From Natronomonas halophila (lineage in GTDB: Archaea > Halobacteriota > Halobacteria > Halobacteriales > Haloarculaceae): a stretch of DNA of 64,000 nt. The position numbers and the translations under genes are program-made. The notes below the pieces were generated by a model. The model was not told the DNA's origin and searched no databases. It was given only the letters and a program-made list of their open reading frames with translations. Positions 8,844 to 16,992 of the stretch are shown here, one piece after another (the stretch's first letter is position 1; every line of letters starts with the position of its first letter). The DNA is taken from positions 930,001-994,000 of the forward strand of contig NZ_CP058334.1 of assembly GCF_013391085.1 (NCBI RefSeq), in the 5' to 3' direction.

Positions 8844-8975
8844 TCAGTCCTCGTTTCGCCACCGCTTCCAGAGGTAGTTGGCGCCGAGGAGGCCGCCGAC
8901 CCAGAAGCCAACCCCGAGGAGCGCGAAGACGAGACCCTGAACGAACGGCGAGGCACCCATGAACCCGACTACCAT
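8844..8975 (-). CDS. 43-residue single-span membrane protein
   Basis: A short open frame encoding 43 residues: a hydrophobic helix (about residues 12-31, FVQGLVFALLGVGFWVGGLL) followed by a basic-aromatic cytoplasmic tail (YLWKRWRNED). The composition, the single helix and the positive-inside tail look like a real small membrane protein and not antisense noise. It lies between the 154-residue membrane protein gene (9000-9464) and the subunit IV gene, all on the same strand. An in-frame ATG six codons in (8960) is an alternative start. Function is unknown; small oxidase subunits of this size exist in other systems. Confidence 0.6.
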   Translation of the reverse strand: MVVGFMGASPFVQGLVFALLGVGFWVGGLLGANYLWKRWRNED

Positions 8976-8999
8976 ACCAACATCTTCACGCACGGCGCC

Positions 9000-9464
9000 T
9001 TATCGTTGCTGGTCAGTCCGGTAAAGCGTGACCAGACACGCAAGCACCCCCAGTTCCGCGACTTTCGAGACGAGCGCGAGGCGTTCGACGCGCAAGTGTG
9101 CGAGCACGACCGGAATCGGGTTCTCGTCGTGGGTACCGTGGGCCTCGATGTAGGGCCAGAAAGAGCCGTGGTCGAGGAGCGTGTGCCACGCCGCGTAGCC
9201 GGCGAAAAACGGGAGGACGACGAGGACGCCCGCCAGATAGAGCCGCCGACCCGCAAAGCCGTTATAGCCAAGCAGGACGCCGAACACGAGCGCGAAGCCA
9301 CCGAGCGTAAAGAGGAGCGGTCGCGGGTCGCCGAGATATCCGGCCGCCGCGTAGACGACCAGCGCATGTCCCCCGTGACTCGGATGGAGGAGATGAATCC
9401 CGGCGACGACGAGGGCGAGCACGGCCGCCGCCAATCGAATCCGACGGACCGTCGAATCGTCCAT
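9000..9464 (-). CDS. Membrane protein of unknown function (oxidase locus)
   Basis: A 154-residue protein with four predicted transmembrane segments (about residues 8-26, 45-65, 72-95 and 128-145) and a His-rich hydrophilic loop (HTLLDHG, IEAHGTHDEN). I do not recognise a named family with confidence. Its histidines at membrane edges (LLHPSHGGHALV, AAWHTLLDHG) could bind metal or heme. It lies 24 nt upstream of the 43-residue gene on the same strand. The structured repeat at 9501 begins 37 nt before its start codon. The frame extends upstream a few codons; ATG 9464 gives a typical membrane-protein N-terminus. Confidence 0.7.
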   Translation of the reverse strand: MDDSTVRRIRLAAAVLALVVAGIHLLHPSHGGHALVVYAAAGYLGDPRPLLFTLGGFALVFGVLLGYNGFAGRRLYLAGVLVVLPFFAGYAAWHTLLDHGSFWPYIEAHGTHDENPIPVVLAHLRVERLALVSKVAELGVLACLVTLYRTDQQR

Positions 9465-9500
9465 ACCCGGCGTATCCGTCCCTTCATCCTAACTTTACCG

Positions 9501-9715
9501 ACCCACTTTTTGCACGCTCCGCCAGTCTGGCGCGCTACGGCGCCAGACCTGGCTCCGCGGCAAAAACGTGGTGAAAATATGCGCGCGTACTCCTTTCGCG
9601 CGCCTTCGCCGCGCTCCAGTCCGTGCGCGCTACGGCGACTCGCTTCGCTCGTCGCCGGGAACCGCCTCGGGGGCCTTCTCTGAAGGCCCCGCTCGGCGGA
9701 TGCTTCTCCCTATCC
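9501..9715 (+). repeat. Structured intergenic repeat, copy A
   Basis: The core hairpin spans 9507-9566: TTTTTGC, then an inverted repeat around GTCTGGCGC and GCGCCAGAC, then GCAAAAA. It is followed by ACGTGGTGAAAATATGCGCGCG and by a second conserved block (9656-9715) containing GGGAACCGCCTCGGGGGC, a small hairpin and CTCGGCGGATGCTTCTCC. The same order of blocks is found at 18433-18692, and shortened versions at 36501-36659 and 43895-43999. Confidence 0.85.
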
Positions 9716-9737
9716 AAGGCTGGCCAGCCAAAGAGCG

Positions 9738-9948
9738 AGGATGGTGTCCGCTTTGGGGGCGTCCGAAGGTCGCCCCCGAAGCGGTTCTCCGGACGCGAAC
9801 GGAGTGAGCGCCCGGTAGCGAGCGGTGACTAACGCCGACCGTAGGGAGGCGGCTGGAACCGCTCGCGCATATTTTCACCACGTTTTTGCCGCGGAGGCGG
9901 GTTCGGCGCCGCAGCGCGCCGAACCGCCGGAGCGTGCAAAAAGTGGGT
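9738..9948 (-). repeat. Structured intergenic repeat, copy A' (inverted)
   Basis: Read on the minus strand it begins directly after the coxAC stop codon with ACCCACTTTTTGCACG. The core hairpin is 9883-9942; its arms GGTTCGGCGC and GCGCCGAACC differ from copy A but still pair. It continues with ACGTGGTGAAAATATGCGCG and CCTCCCTACGGTCGGC, then a diverged version of the last block. With copy A it forms a large inverted pair. Confidence 0.85.
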
Positions 9949-12423
9949 CTAGAAGAGGTAAAACAGCGGGAACAGGAAGACCCAGACGATGTCGACGAAG
10001 TGCCAGTAGAGGCCGAAGTACTCGACCGGGCGGTGGTCCGTCGTGTATTTGCCCTGGTAGGCACGGACGAACAGGAACGCCGCGACGATGAGCCCGAGGA
10101 TGACGTGGATGCCGTGCAGGCCCGTCGTCACGTAGTAAATCGTCGCCTGCACGGGTGGGCCCTTCGGGTTCTGGGTGAGCGTGATGCCGACGTCGTAAAT
10201 CTCGTGGTGCCACTCCCAGCCTTTGATGCCGAGGAACGTGAAGCCGAGCAGCATCGTCGCGCCGAGACTCGCGAGCAGGCCCTTGCGGCTGTTGCGCTTT
10301 GCCGCCACCAAGGCGAGGATGACGGTGAACGAGGAGGTCAGCAGGACGAACGTGTTAATGAGGCCGGGCAGTGACTCGGGTAGGGGATGCCAGCTCCGCC
10401 AGCCGGCGTGGACACGGATGAAGACCGCCGCCGAGATGAACGCGCCGAAAACCAGCACGTCGGAGGCGAGGAAGAACCACATGCCGAGTTTGTTCTTCTC
10501 GACGCCGTCGAACGGCCAGCGGTTGGCGACCTCCATCGGCGGCGCGTAGAAGTCCTCCAGGCCCCACTGGATGCCCGAGTACAGCATGCCGAGGATACCG
10601 AGGACGATGCAGGTCGGATACAGCGGATTGGAGACGGTTACGCCGGCCGCCCCGAGCGAACTGCCGACCGTGAACTCGACGGCCTCGTTGAAGCCCGAAA
10701 GGCCCAGCAGGAAGACGAACGTCGCGAAACTTATCGCGAAGGGCCAGATGCTGGCGTGGGATGGGTGTTTGTCGCCGAGGATGTAGTCGCTGGCCTCGTT
10801 GGTTTCGGTGTGGCCACCGTCCGCAGCAGCGTGGCCATCCTGCAGTTCGGGGCTGTCCTCGATGAACTCCAGATGGCCGCTGGCGTAGGAGGGGCGGCCG
10901 TCCCAGTTTTCCAGCGGCGGCGGCGAGGAGACGGCCCATTCGGCGCTGCGGGCGAACTTCCAGGGGTTGTCGGGTGCATCCTCGCCGCTGACGTAGGACT
11001 TAGTGAAGTTGTAGAACATGATGAAGAAGGAAAAGCCGAGCAGGAAGGCGCCGATGGTCCCGACCTGATGGGAGGTCATTAGCGACTGGCTGTACTCGAA
11101 GACCCGACGGGGGGTCTGCCACGCCGTGAACATCGAGAAGTAGACGACGTTGAAGCCGACGAAGAACAGGACGAAGTGGACCTTTCCGAGGAACTCATCG
11201 TACATCTTCCCGGTCATCTTCGGGAACCAGTAGTAGGCGGCACCGAACAGCGCGGTCGCGCCGCCGAACATGACGTAGTGGAAGTGGGCGACGACCCAGT
11301 AGGTGCCCCGGAACTCGTAGTCGAGGACGATAGCGCCGAGGAAGACGCCGGTGATGCCACCGAGGATGAACAACAGCAACGCGCCGAACGCGAAGAGGAA
11401 CGGCGTTTTGAGTCGTATGCGTCCCTTCGCGAGGGTGTAGATGAGCGCGAAGACAAGCAGGTCGAACGGCAGGGAGATACCGATGGTCGTCGCCATCATC
11501 AGCGTCTTGATTTCGAGGTTGATGGTCGTCAGGAACATGTGGTGCATCCACACGAGGAACGACTGCAGCGAGATGAGGACGATGGCGATGATGACCCACT
11601 TGCGGCCGACGAGGCGGTTACCCGAGAACGTCTGGAACAACTCCAGCATTGCGCCAAGCGCCGGGAAGAAGACGATGTACACCTCGGGGTGGCCGAAGAA
11701 CCAGAAGAGGTGGCCCCACAGCAATGAACCGCCCTCCGTCGCCGTGAAGTAGAGGCTCCCGAGCACGCGGTCGGAGGCGAGGATGAGACCCGTCCCTAGC
11801 AGGACGGCGAAGGCGAACAGCATCATCCAGACCGTCGCGAGGATGGACCACGTGAACATCGGCATGTCCATCAGGCCCATTCCCTCCGCCCGCGAGTGGT
11901 GGATAGTCGTCAGGAAGTTGACCGTCGAGGCGGTGACGCCGACGGTGAACATCGCAAGCGCGAGTATCGCGCCGGTCGACCCGATGGTCGGCGTGTAGGC
12001 CGGGACGTTCAGCGGCGCGTAGAGCGTCCAGCCAGCGTTCATCGTCCCGCCCTGGAAGAAGGAGATGCCGAGCAGGACGCCCGAAAGCGCGTACATCCAG
12101 TAGGACAGCGCGTTCAGCCGCGGGAACGCGAGGTCGTCGGCCCCGATCTGAAGCGGGACCAGGTAGTTCGCGAAGCCGAACGCGAACGGCGAGAGGAACC
12201 AGAAGACCATGATGAGCCCGTGGGCGGTGACGGTCTCGTTGTAGGCCATCCCCGAGAGGATGTTCACCGTCGGGTCCCACAACTGGACGCGCAACAGCAG
12301 CGCGAGGACGCCGCCGAAAAGCAGGAAGAAGGTCGAGGTGAGCAGATAGAGGATGCCGATGTCCTTGTGGTTGGTCGTCAGCAGCCAGCGCTTGACCGAA
12401 CTGGAAGGCGGGAGTTCGCTCAT
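9949..12423 (-). CDS. coxAC: Cytochrome c oxidase subunit I/III fusion
   Basis: An 824-residue fusion of heme-copper oxidase subunit I (to about residue 555) and subunit III (about 560-824). It forms the catalytic core that reduces O2 and pumps protons in the cell membrane. Visible ligands in subunit I are the low-spin heme His in TAHGLIMVFW, the CuB His and cross-linked Tyr in GHPEVY (about 244-248), the CuB pair in MHHMF (about 292), and the heme a3/a pair in AHFHY (about 380). The Glu of GHPEVY marks an A1-type D channel. The subunit III part includes KLGMWFFLASD and TGLHGIHV. The length is explained by fusion, not an intein. It overlaps the upstream coxB gene by 4 nt. Confidence 0.95.
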   Translation of the reverse strand: MSELPPSSSVKRWLLTTNHKDIGILYLLTSTFFLLFGGVLALLLRVQLWDPTVNILSGMAYNETVTAHGLIMVFWFLSPFAFGFANYLVPLQIGADDLAFPRLNALSYWMYALSGVLLGISFFQGGTMNAGWTLYAPLNVPAYTPTIGSTGAILALAMFTVGVTASTVNFLTTIHHSRAEGMGLMDMPMFTWSILATVWMMLFAFAVLLGTGLILASDRVLGSLYFTATEGGSLLWGHLFWFFGHPEVYIVFFPALGAMLELFQTFSGNRLVGRKWVIIAIVLISLQSFLVWMHHMFLTTINLEIKTLMMATTIGISLPFDLLVFALIYTLAKGRIRLKTPFLFAFGALLLFILGGITGVFLGAIVLDYEFRGTYWVVAHFHYVMFGGATALFGAAYYWFPKMTGKMYDEFLGKVHFVLFFVGFNVVYFSMFTAWQTPRRVFEYSQSLMTSHQVGTIGAFLLGFSFFIMFYNFTKSYVSGEDAPDNPWKFARSAEWAVSSPPPLENWDGRPSYASGHLEFIEDSPELQDGHAAADGGHTETNEASDYILGDKHPSHASIWPFAISFATFVFLLGLSGFNEAVEFTVGSSLGAAGVTVSNPLYPTCIVLGILGMLYSGIQWGLEDFYAPPMEVANRWPFDGVEKNKLGMWFFLASDVLVFGAFISAAVFIRVHAGWRSWHPLPESLPGLINTFVLLTSSFTVILALVAAKRNSRKGLLASLGATMLLGFTFLGIKGWEWHHEIYDVGITLTQNPKGPPVQATIYYVTTGLHGIHVILGLIVAAFLFVRAYQGKYTTDHRPVEYFGLYWHFVDIVWVFLFPLFYLF

Positions 12424-13184
12424 TGGCCGTCACCTCCCTCGGAGCCACCGTTGCTGTCGTCCGATTCGCTCTCCGCGTACCACTCGTCGAATTCCTCTTG
12501 GTCCATGATGATTATCTCGCCGACCATCTGGGAGTGGCCGACGCCGCATAGCTCGAAGCACTCGATGCGATGGGTGCCCTGTTCGTCGGGGATGAACCAC
12601 GTCGTGTCGGTCTGTCCCGGGATAGCGTCGGCCTTGACGTGCATCGACTGCACGCCGAAGGCGTGCCAGACGTCCCTGGAGGTGACGTGTAATCGTATCG
12701 TCGTGTTTGCCCCCTGCGGCACCCGGAGCGTGTTCTGTTCGACGCGGCCGTTGGGATACTCGAACTGCCAGCCGAACTGGTAGGCGGTCACCTCTATCTC
12801 CATCGCCTCGCCGCCGGTGTCGATATCCTCCGAGGGCCCCTGCTCGACGTAGAGCAACAGGCCATAGGAGTAGACGACGAGACTGATGACGATAATCGCG
12901 CTGAGGCCGAACGACATGAAGAGTTTCTTGCTCTTGCCGCCCTCCTGTCCGCGCGGGAGTTCGCCGAGTTGGGGCGCGTCGAATCCCTCGTCTTTCTCGC
13001 TGTCGGCCTCCGCGTCCTCGCCGCCGTCACGGTACTTGTACAGGTGATACAGCGTGTACGTGACGACGACGATACCGACGGTGGTACCGATGGCGAGAAA
13101 GACGAAGAATATCTCGGAGAACACCTCGGCTTGAGCCCGCCAGCTCTCCGGAACCGCGTGCTCTAATACGAGGGAATCAATCAT
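12420..13184 (-). CDS. coxB: Cytochrome c oxidase subunit II (CuA)
   Basis: A 254-residue subunit II that accepts electrons from a cupredoxin or cytochrome donor and passes them to heme a. Two transmembrane helices (about residues 20-45 and 88-110) are joined by an acidic loop. The periplasm-side cupredoxin domain carries a CuA site: His in WHAFGV (about 174) and CFELCGVGHSQM (about 208-219) with both Cys, the Glu, the His and the Met. Upstream of the site the aromatic segment YQFGWQFEYPNG is the usual electron-entry patch. It precedes coxAC with a 4-nt overlap, so they form one transcription unit. The acidic, Ser/Gly-rich tail is typical of haloarchaea. Confidence 0.94.
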   Translation of the reverse strand: MIDSLVLEHAVPESWRAQAEVFSEIFFVFLAIGTTVGIVVVTYTLYHLYKYRDGGEDAEADSEKDEGFDAPQLGELPRGQEGGKSKKLFMSFGLSAIIVISLVVYSYGLLLYVEQGPSEDIDTGGEAMEIEVTAYQFGWQFEYPNGRVEQNTLRVPQGANTTIRLHVTSRDVWHAFGVQSMHVKADAIPGQTDTTWFIPDEQGTHRIECFELCGVGHSQMVGEIIIMDQEEFDEWYAESESDDSNGGSEGGDGQ

Positions 13185-13323
13185 GATATACTGTGACGTG
13201 GTATCTCTTGCCAGTAGAACCCACTTAGCTTTTGCGTGCGAACGGGGTGGACTCGTGCGATTTACCGGCGAAGGATATTTGTGTGTTGCAAGTTATCAGA
13301 CCACATCTACAGGTGAGGACAGG

Positions 13324-13767
13324 ATGGTAACGTCAGCGTTCGTCAGCGCGGTAGTAATGGGCCTGCTCATCGTCGGTGTCTTCGCTGCGACCGCGCGGTT
13401 GAACGCGTTTTCACCGCACTCTACGGAGGCGGCGAAACCCGAGGTCTATCGCGAAGGCGGACGACTGGCAGAACTGGAAGAACGGCCGGGCCTGTTGGGA
13501 ACGGGGTTCGTCGTCGTCACGCTGCTTGTGGGCCTCGTTACCGTCGGCGCCGTCGGCGGGTTCCCGATGCTGTCGGGACTCAACCCCTTCTCGCTTATCA
13601 TGGGCGGCATCGGCCTTATTGTGGCGTCGTTCCTCTTTCTGGGCCCCTACGCGGTGGTCCGACAGAACGGCCTCGGCAACGCCCTCGGCATCGGGGCCGG
13701 CATCGCCGGTCTCGGCTTCGCTTTTCTCGCGCTCATCGTCGCACAACTGGTCTACGGCGTTGTTTGA
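13324..13767 (+). CDS. Membrane protein of unknown function (oxidase locus)
   Basis: A 147-residue protein with four predicted transmembrane helices (about residues 5-22, 62-80, 88-105 and 122-145) and a hydrophilic segment between the first two. No named family recognised. The frame is open upstream to 13183. ATG 13324 is chosen because a Shine-Dalgarno-like GGTGAGGA sits 6-13 nt upstream and an AT-rich GGATATTTG lies near 13272. It is divergent from coxB over 139 nt and converges on the Rdx gene with 2 nt between stops. Location suggests an oxidase accessory protein; no direct evidence. Confidence 0.72.
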   Translation: MVTSAFVSAVVMGLLIVGVFAATARLNAFSPHSTEAAKPEVYREGGRLAELEERPGLLGTGFVVVTLLVGLVTVGAVGGFPMLSGLNPFSLIMGGIGLIVASFLFLGPYAVVRQNGLGNALGIGAGIAGLGFAFLALIVAQLVYGVV

Positions 13768-13769
13768 GT

Positions 13770-14000
13770 TTATAACGCCGTTCGGACCGACCGCGTAATC
13801 GCGTCGATATCGTACTCGTCCTCCGCCTTATCGAAGACCGTCTCCCCGTCGACCCGTACCTGAAAGACGCCACCGTCGCCCGTGACCAGCGCGACGCGGT
13901 CGATATCGGCACCGAACGTCGATAGCAGAACCTCCGCGGTATCGGTCGCACGGTTCAGGTGGCCACACGGGACGCAGTATTCGATTTCGACATCGCTCAT
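13770..14000 (-). CDS. Rdx (SelT/SelW/SelH) family protein
   Basis: A 76-residue thioredoxin-like protein of the Rdx family. The redox motif CVPCGH is at residues 9-14, the position of the Cys-x-x-Sec motif in SelW proteins; here both are Cys. The C-terminal half ends in the usual SelW pattern (VALVTGDGGVFQVRVDGETVFDK). Family members are small cytosolic oxidoreductases of uncertain partner. It lies 22 nt downstream of the second CxxC membrane protein on the same strand, which hints that the two act together on thiols; that is inference. The open frame continues upstream, but ATG 14000 matches family length. Confidence 0.85.
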   Translation of the reverse strand: MSDVEIEYCVPCGHLNRATDTAEVLLSTFGADIDRVALVTGDGGVFQVRVDGETVFDKAEDEYDIDAITRSVRTAL

Positions 14001-14022
14001 ACCCGTATCTACGGGTGGGCAC

Positions 14023-14718
14023 TCATAAGCGCTGTCGGAGCCAGTCGAACCCGGGCCGCAGCGACAACAGGAGGACGGTGACGACGAAGACGACGGTGCC
14101 GACGCCGTAGGACTGGGCCGAGGCCGCGGCCGCCAGCGCCGCCCCGCCGCCGACGAACCCGCCGACCAGCGACGCGATGACCGGAAGCGTACAGGAGACA
14201 CACGAAAAAAGCCCGAGGAGGCCGCCCGCGACCGCGCCGCGGGCCTCGACGGCCGTCGCGTAGACGAGATACGAAAGGACGGCGTAGCCAAACGCGGTGT
14301 AGGGGACGAGCGCGACCCGGACCGTCTCACCGGCGTAGAGAATCGACGGGTTCCAGCCCGGCGGCAACTGCGTGACCTGGACCGTCAGGCCGGTTGCGAC
14401 AGGTCCGGCCGGGCCGACCAAACCGCCGACGAACGCGAGGACGGCGAAGTAGCCGACCGCAATCGCACCCGCGGCCCGTTTCGTCCCCCGACTCGACGGC
14501 GTCGGCGAGGTCCGAATCAGCGCCCACGTTCCGACGGCGAACCAGACGACCGGAAACAGCCAGATGCGGGTCGGCGTTCGGTCCGAAAGGACCGCAAAAA
14601 GCAACAGGAGTACGACGAGCGTGTTCGCGACGGTGCCCGCATACAGCAGCGCGCGCTTTCGTCGGTCCTCGAACGTTTCGAATCGTTCGCCGAGGTTCAG
14701 GCTCAGGTCCGAATTCAT
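14023..14718 (-). CDS. Polytopic membrane protein with FSCVSC motif (DUF7546-like, paralogue 2)
   Basis: A 231-residue paralogue of the protein at 7755-8411, with six predicted membrane helices. It shares TQLPPGWNP, ILYAGE, SYLVYATAVEA and GLFSCVSCTLPVIAS in the same order; the CxxC is near residue 171. A Gly-rich helix (GGFVGGGAALAAAA) follows the motif in both. ATG 14718 overlaps the stop of the heme O synthase gene by 4 nt, so it is translated with ctaB. Association with a heme-synthesis gene in this copy and with subunit IV in the other points to oxidase biogenesis. Function is not established. Confidence 0.82.
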   Translation of the reverse strand: MNSDLSLNLGERFETFEDRRKRALLYAGTVANTLVVLLLLFAVLSDRTPTRIWLFPVVWFAVGTWALIRTSPTPSSRGTKRAAGAIAVGYFAVLAFVGGLVGPAGPVATGLTVQVTQLPPGWNPSILYAGETVRVALVPYTAFGYAVLSYLVYATAVEARGAVAGGLLGLFSCVSCTLPVIASLVGGFVGGGAALAAAASAQSYGVGTVVFVVTVLLLSLRPGFDWLRQRL

Positions 14719-16076
14719 ATCGCCAGTGTGTCGACGACGATGGCGACCAGAAGCAGGCCGAGGTACGCGTTCGAGGCGTGGAAGGCGCGGAACGCGGCGT
14801 CGTCGGTGCGCTCCCGATGGAGTCGCACGACGGTCCAGAGGAAGACCGCACCCAGCGACACCGTCGTCGCGGCGTAGAGCCACCCGAGATTCGACAGTGC
14901 GGTCAGGGCGGCGGCGCCCAGAAGCGTCGCACCGAGGTACAACAGGACGTGTTTTCGGGTCTCGGTCTCGCCGCGGACGACGGGCATCATCGGGAAACCG
15001 CCGCGCTCGTAGTCGTCCTTGTAGGCCAACGCGAGGTTGTAGAAGTGCGCGGGCGTCCACAGGAAGATGACGCCGGCCAGCGCGAGACCGACGACGCCGA
15101 CCGATTCGGTCACCGCCGCGTAGCCGATAAGTGCCGGGAGGGCACCGGCAGCCCCGCCGATGACCGTGTTCTGTACCGTGTTCGGCTTCAACAGCAGCGT
15201 GTAGACGACGCTGTAGAAGACGATGGCCGCAAGCCCGAGGGCAGCCACGAGCAGGTTCACCGAGAGGAACGCCCACAGCGAGGCGACCGTCAGCAGCGCG
15301 CCGAAGGCGAGGGCGTTGCGGACCGGCACCTCGTGGGTCGCGACCGGCCGGTCGGAGGTCCGTTCCATCCGGCGATCGATATCCCGTTCGAGGACGTGGT
15401 TGTAGGTCCCAGAGGCGCCGATAGCGAGGACGCCGCCGCCGAGCGTGAGCAGGACCGTCCGGACCGTTGGCGTGCCGCCGAGGGCCATCCCGGCGCCCGC
15501 GACGAGACAGAGGAGCCACATCAGCCGCGGCTTCATCAACTCGAAATACGCCCACGCGGTCGCTTTGAGGCGGGCGAGTCCCGTTAGCGTCGTCGGACCG
15601 CCGGCCTCGACCGGCTCTTCTGGCAGGGCCGGTTCCGGGTCGGTGACGGGCGTATCGTCCGTGGCCGTCTCGGCTTCGAGTTGCCACGCCAGCGCGAGGA
15701 CCAGGGCACCGAAGATACTCATCGCGACGAGGAGATGGAGGCCGCCGAACCCCGTACCGTTTGCGACGAGAGCCCCGACCGCAATCTGGGCGGGATACAG
15801 GAGGACGGCAGCAGCGAGGGCGACTTTCGCGCGGCCGTCGAGGTGACGCCAGCCGAAGACGGCCACCGCGAGGATGAGGAGGCCGACCACTCCGGCGGCC
15901 GCTCGATGGAGGAGGGCGACGAGGACTGCGGGGTTCGTGAGGTCGCCGCCGCAGAGCGGCCAGCCGTGGCAGGCGGCCGCCGCGTCGGCCAGCGCCGCCG
16001 TCGCACCGACGACCACGAGGACGTAGACGCCGACGACCGCCGCCGCGAGCAGCGACGTGGGGCGTTCGGAACGCAT
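14715..16076 (-). CDS. ctaB: Heme O synthase (protoheme IX farnesyltransferase) with CtaA-like N-terminal half
   Basis: A 453-residue protein. Residues about 160-453 are a UbiA-family heme O synthase that transfers farnesyl to heme B, needed for heme A/O of the oxidases. The two Asp-rich motifs are visible as NHVLERDIDRRMERTSDRP and YKDDYERGG. Residues 1-145 form four helices and resemble half of heme A synthase CtaA, including CHGWPLCGG and LLHRAAAG (a heme-ligand type His). Bacterial CtaB lacks this part; in haloarchaea the fusion is known to me. The CtaA-like half alone is probably not a full heme A synthase. It overlaps the downstream CxxC gene by 4 nt. Confidence 0.92.
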   Translation of the reverse strand: MRSERPTSLLAAAVVGVYVLVVVGATAALADAAAACHGWPLCGGDLTNPAVLVALLHRAAAGVVGLLILAVAVFGWRHLDGRAKVALAAAVLLYPAQIAVGALVANGTGFGGLHLLVAMSIFGALVLALAWQLEAETATDDTPVTDPEPALPEEPVEAGGPTTLTGLARLKATAWAYFELMKPRLMWLLCLVAGAGMALGGTPTVRTVLLTLGGGVLAIGASGTYNHVLERDIDRRMERTSDRPVATHEVPVRNALAFGALLTVASLWAFLSVNLLVAALGLAAIVFYSVVYTLLLKPNTVQNTVIGGAAGALPALIGYAAVTESVGVVGLALAGVIFLWTPAHFYNLALAYKDDYERGGFPMMPVVRGETETRKHVLLYLGATLLGAAALTALSNLGWLYAATTVSLGAVFLWTVVRLHRERTDDAAFRAFHASNAYLGLLLVAIVVDTLAI

Positions 16077-16144
16077 TAGCTAGCCACTTCGCCCGCGCGT
16101 ACTTAGACCATGCGCTTCCGATAGTTGGCGCCGAAAGTCGGCAG

Positions 16145-16154
16145 TTACTTTAGC
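16145..16154 (+). promoter_or_regulatory. TATA-like element for the second subunit II gene
   Basis: TTACTTTAGC lies 22-31 nt before the ATG at 16176, the spacing expected for a leaderless haloarchaeal transcript. Confidence 0.5.
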
Positions 16155-16175
16155 CGGTACTCCTAACCGCCGACA

Positions 16176-16934
16176 ATGAGAGTTGCGCGCATCTTCCCGG
16201 TCGCCCTGCTGGGCTTTCTGGGCCTCCTCGCGGCCGACCCCGTGGCTGCGCAGAATTCAATCAACGACGAGCTCATCACGGACCTGAATCTGACGCTGCT
16301 GTACGCGGCGATTCCGATTACCATCTTGGTCGAGGCCGTGCTGATTTACGCCGTCGTCAAGTTCAAGGACAACGACGAGCCGCAGCCAACACAGGAGAAC
16401 CGCCGACTCGAGATTACCTGGACGGTCGCGACGGCCGTCGTCCTGCTTTTCGTCGGCTTCGCCTCCTATCAGGTGCTGGCCGTCGAGGAAATCGGCAACC
16501 CCGTCGACAACGAGGAACGCCTCGAACCCACCGTCTCACAGGACCTCGAAGGCGCCGTCGGGCCCTATCCTGAGGAGGGAAACGCCGTCGAAATCGAGGT
16601 TGAAGCCTATCCCTACGCGTGGTCGGTGACCTACGAGGGGACCGACGTGACCACGACGAACGAGATACGGATACCGACAGACAGGCCGGTCTACCTCCAT
16701 ATCTACTCCAGCGAATGGCTCCACATGCTGCACGTCCCTGACATGGGCATCAAGCAGACGGCCTTCGTCGGCCAGTACAACACGGTCAAAACTGAGGCCT
16801 ACGAGGAGGGCAACTACCAGTTCTACTGTACGGAATACTGCGGCGTCGGCCACTCCCAGATGAACGGCGAATTCATCGTCATGGACGGCGAGTCCTACGA
16901 CGAGTGGCTTCAGGAACAGCAGAGCAGCGAATAA
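16176..16934 (+). CDS. Cytochrome c oxidase subunit II, second set (CuA)
   Basis: A 252-residue subunit II distinct from the one at 12420-13184. The N-terminal 25 residues look like a signal peptide ending AAQNS, as in many bacterial CoxB. Two membrane helices follow (about 42-64 and 85-105). The cupredoxin domain has the CuA ligands His in HMLHVPDMG and CTEYCGVGHSQM (about 217-228). PNTVGxW-like aromatic electron-entry residues appear as AYPYAWSVTYEG. The gene is divergent from ctaB and precedes subunit III (17549) and subunit I (21377) on the same strand, so these probably form a second A-type oxidase. Confidence 0.93.
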   Translation: MRVARIFPVALLGFLGLLAADPVAAQNSINDELITDLNLTLLYAAIPITILVEAVLIYAVVKFKDNDEPQPTQENRRLEITWTVATAVVLLFVGFASYQVLAVEEIGNPVDNEERLEPTVSQDLEGAVGPYPEEGNAVEIEVEAYPYAWSVTYEGTDVTTTNEIRIPTDRPVYLHIYSSEWLHMLHVPDMGIKQTAFVGQYNTVKTEAYEEGNYQFYCTEYCGVGHSQMNGEFIVMDGESYDEWLQEQQSSE

Positions 16935-16992
16935 CACCCGTTTTCTCCGTTCTCCGCTTCTCGACCTTTCCAGTACCGCGCAACTCTCGGTT

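Larger units (their letters stand above)
9465..9948. other. 484-nt gene-free region filled by two inverted repeat copies
   Basis: No convincing gene lies here. The region is almost completely occupied by two copies of the structured repeat in opposite orientation (9501-9715 and 9738-9948). The open frames seen in it arise from the GC-rich palindromes and have no protein-like composition. Confidence 0.8.

Noticed and set aside
9465-9948. An insertion sequence remnant between the 154-residue membrane gene and coxAC
   Set aside because: No transposase fragment or target duplication is visible; related blocks occur elsewhere in one copy, so it is treated as a dispersed structured repeat.
9949-12423. 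An intein in the 824-residue oxidase subunit
   Set aside because: The extra length is fully explained by a fused subunit III with its own helices and motifs; there are no intein splice-junction motifs.
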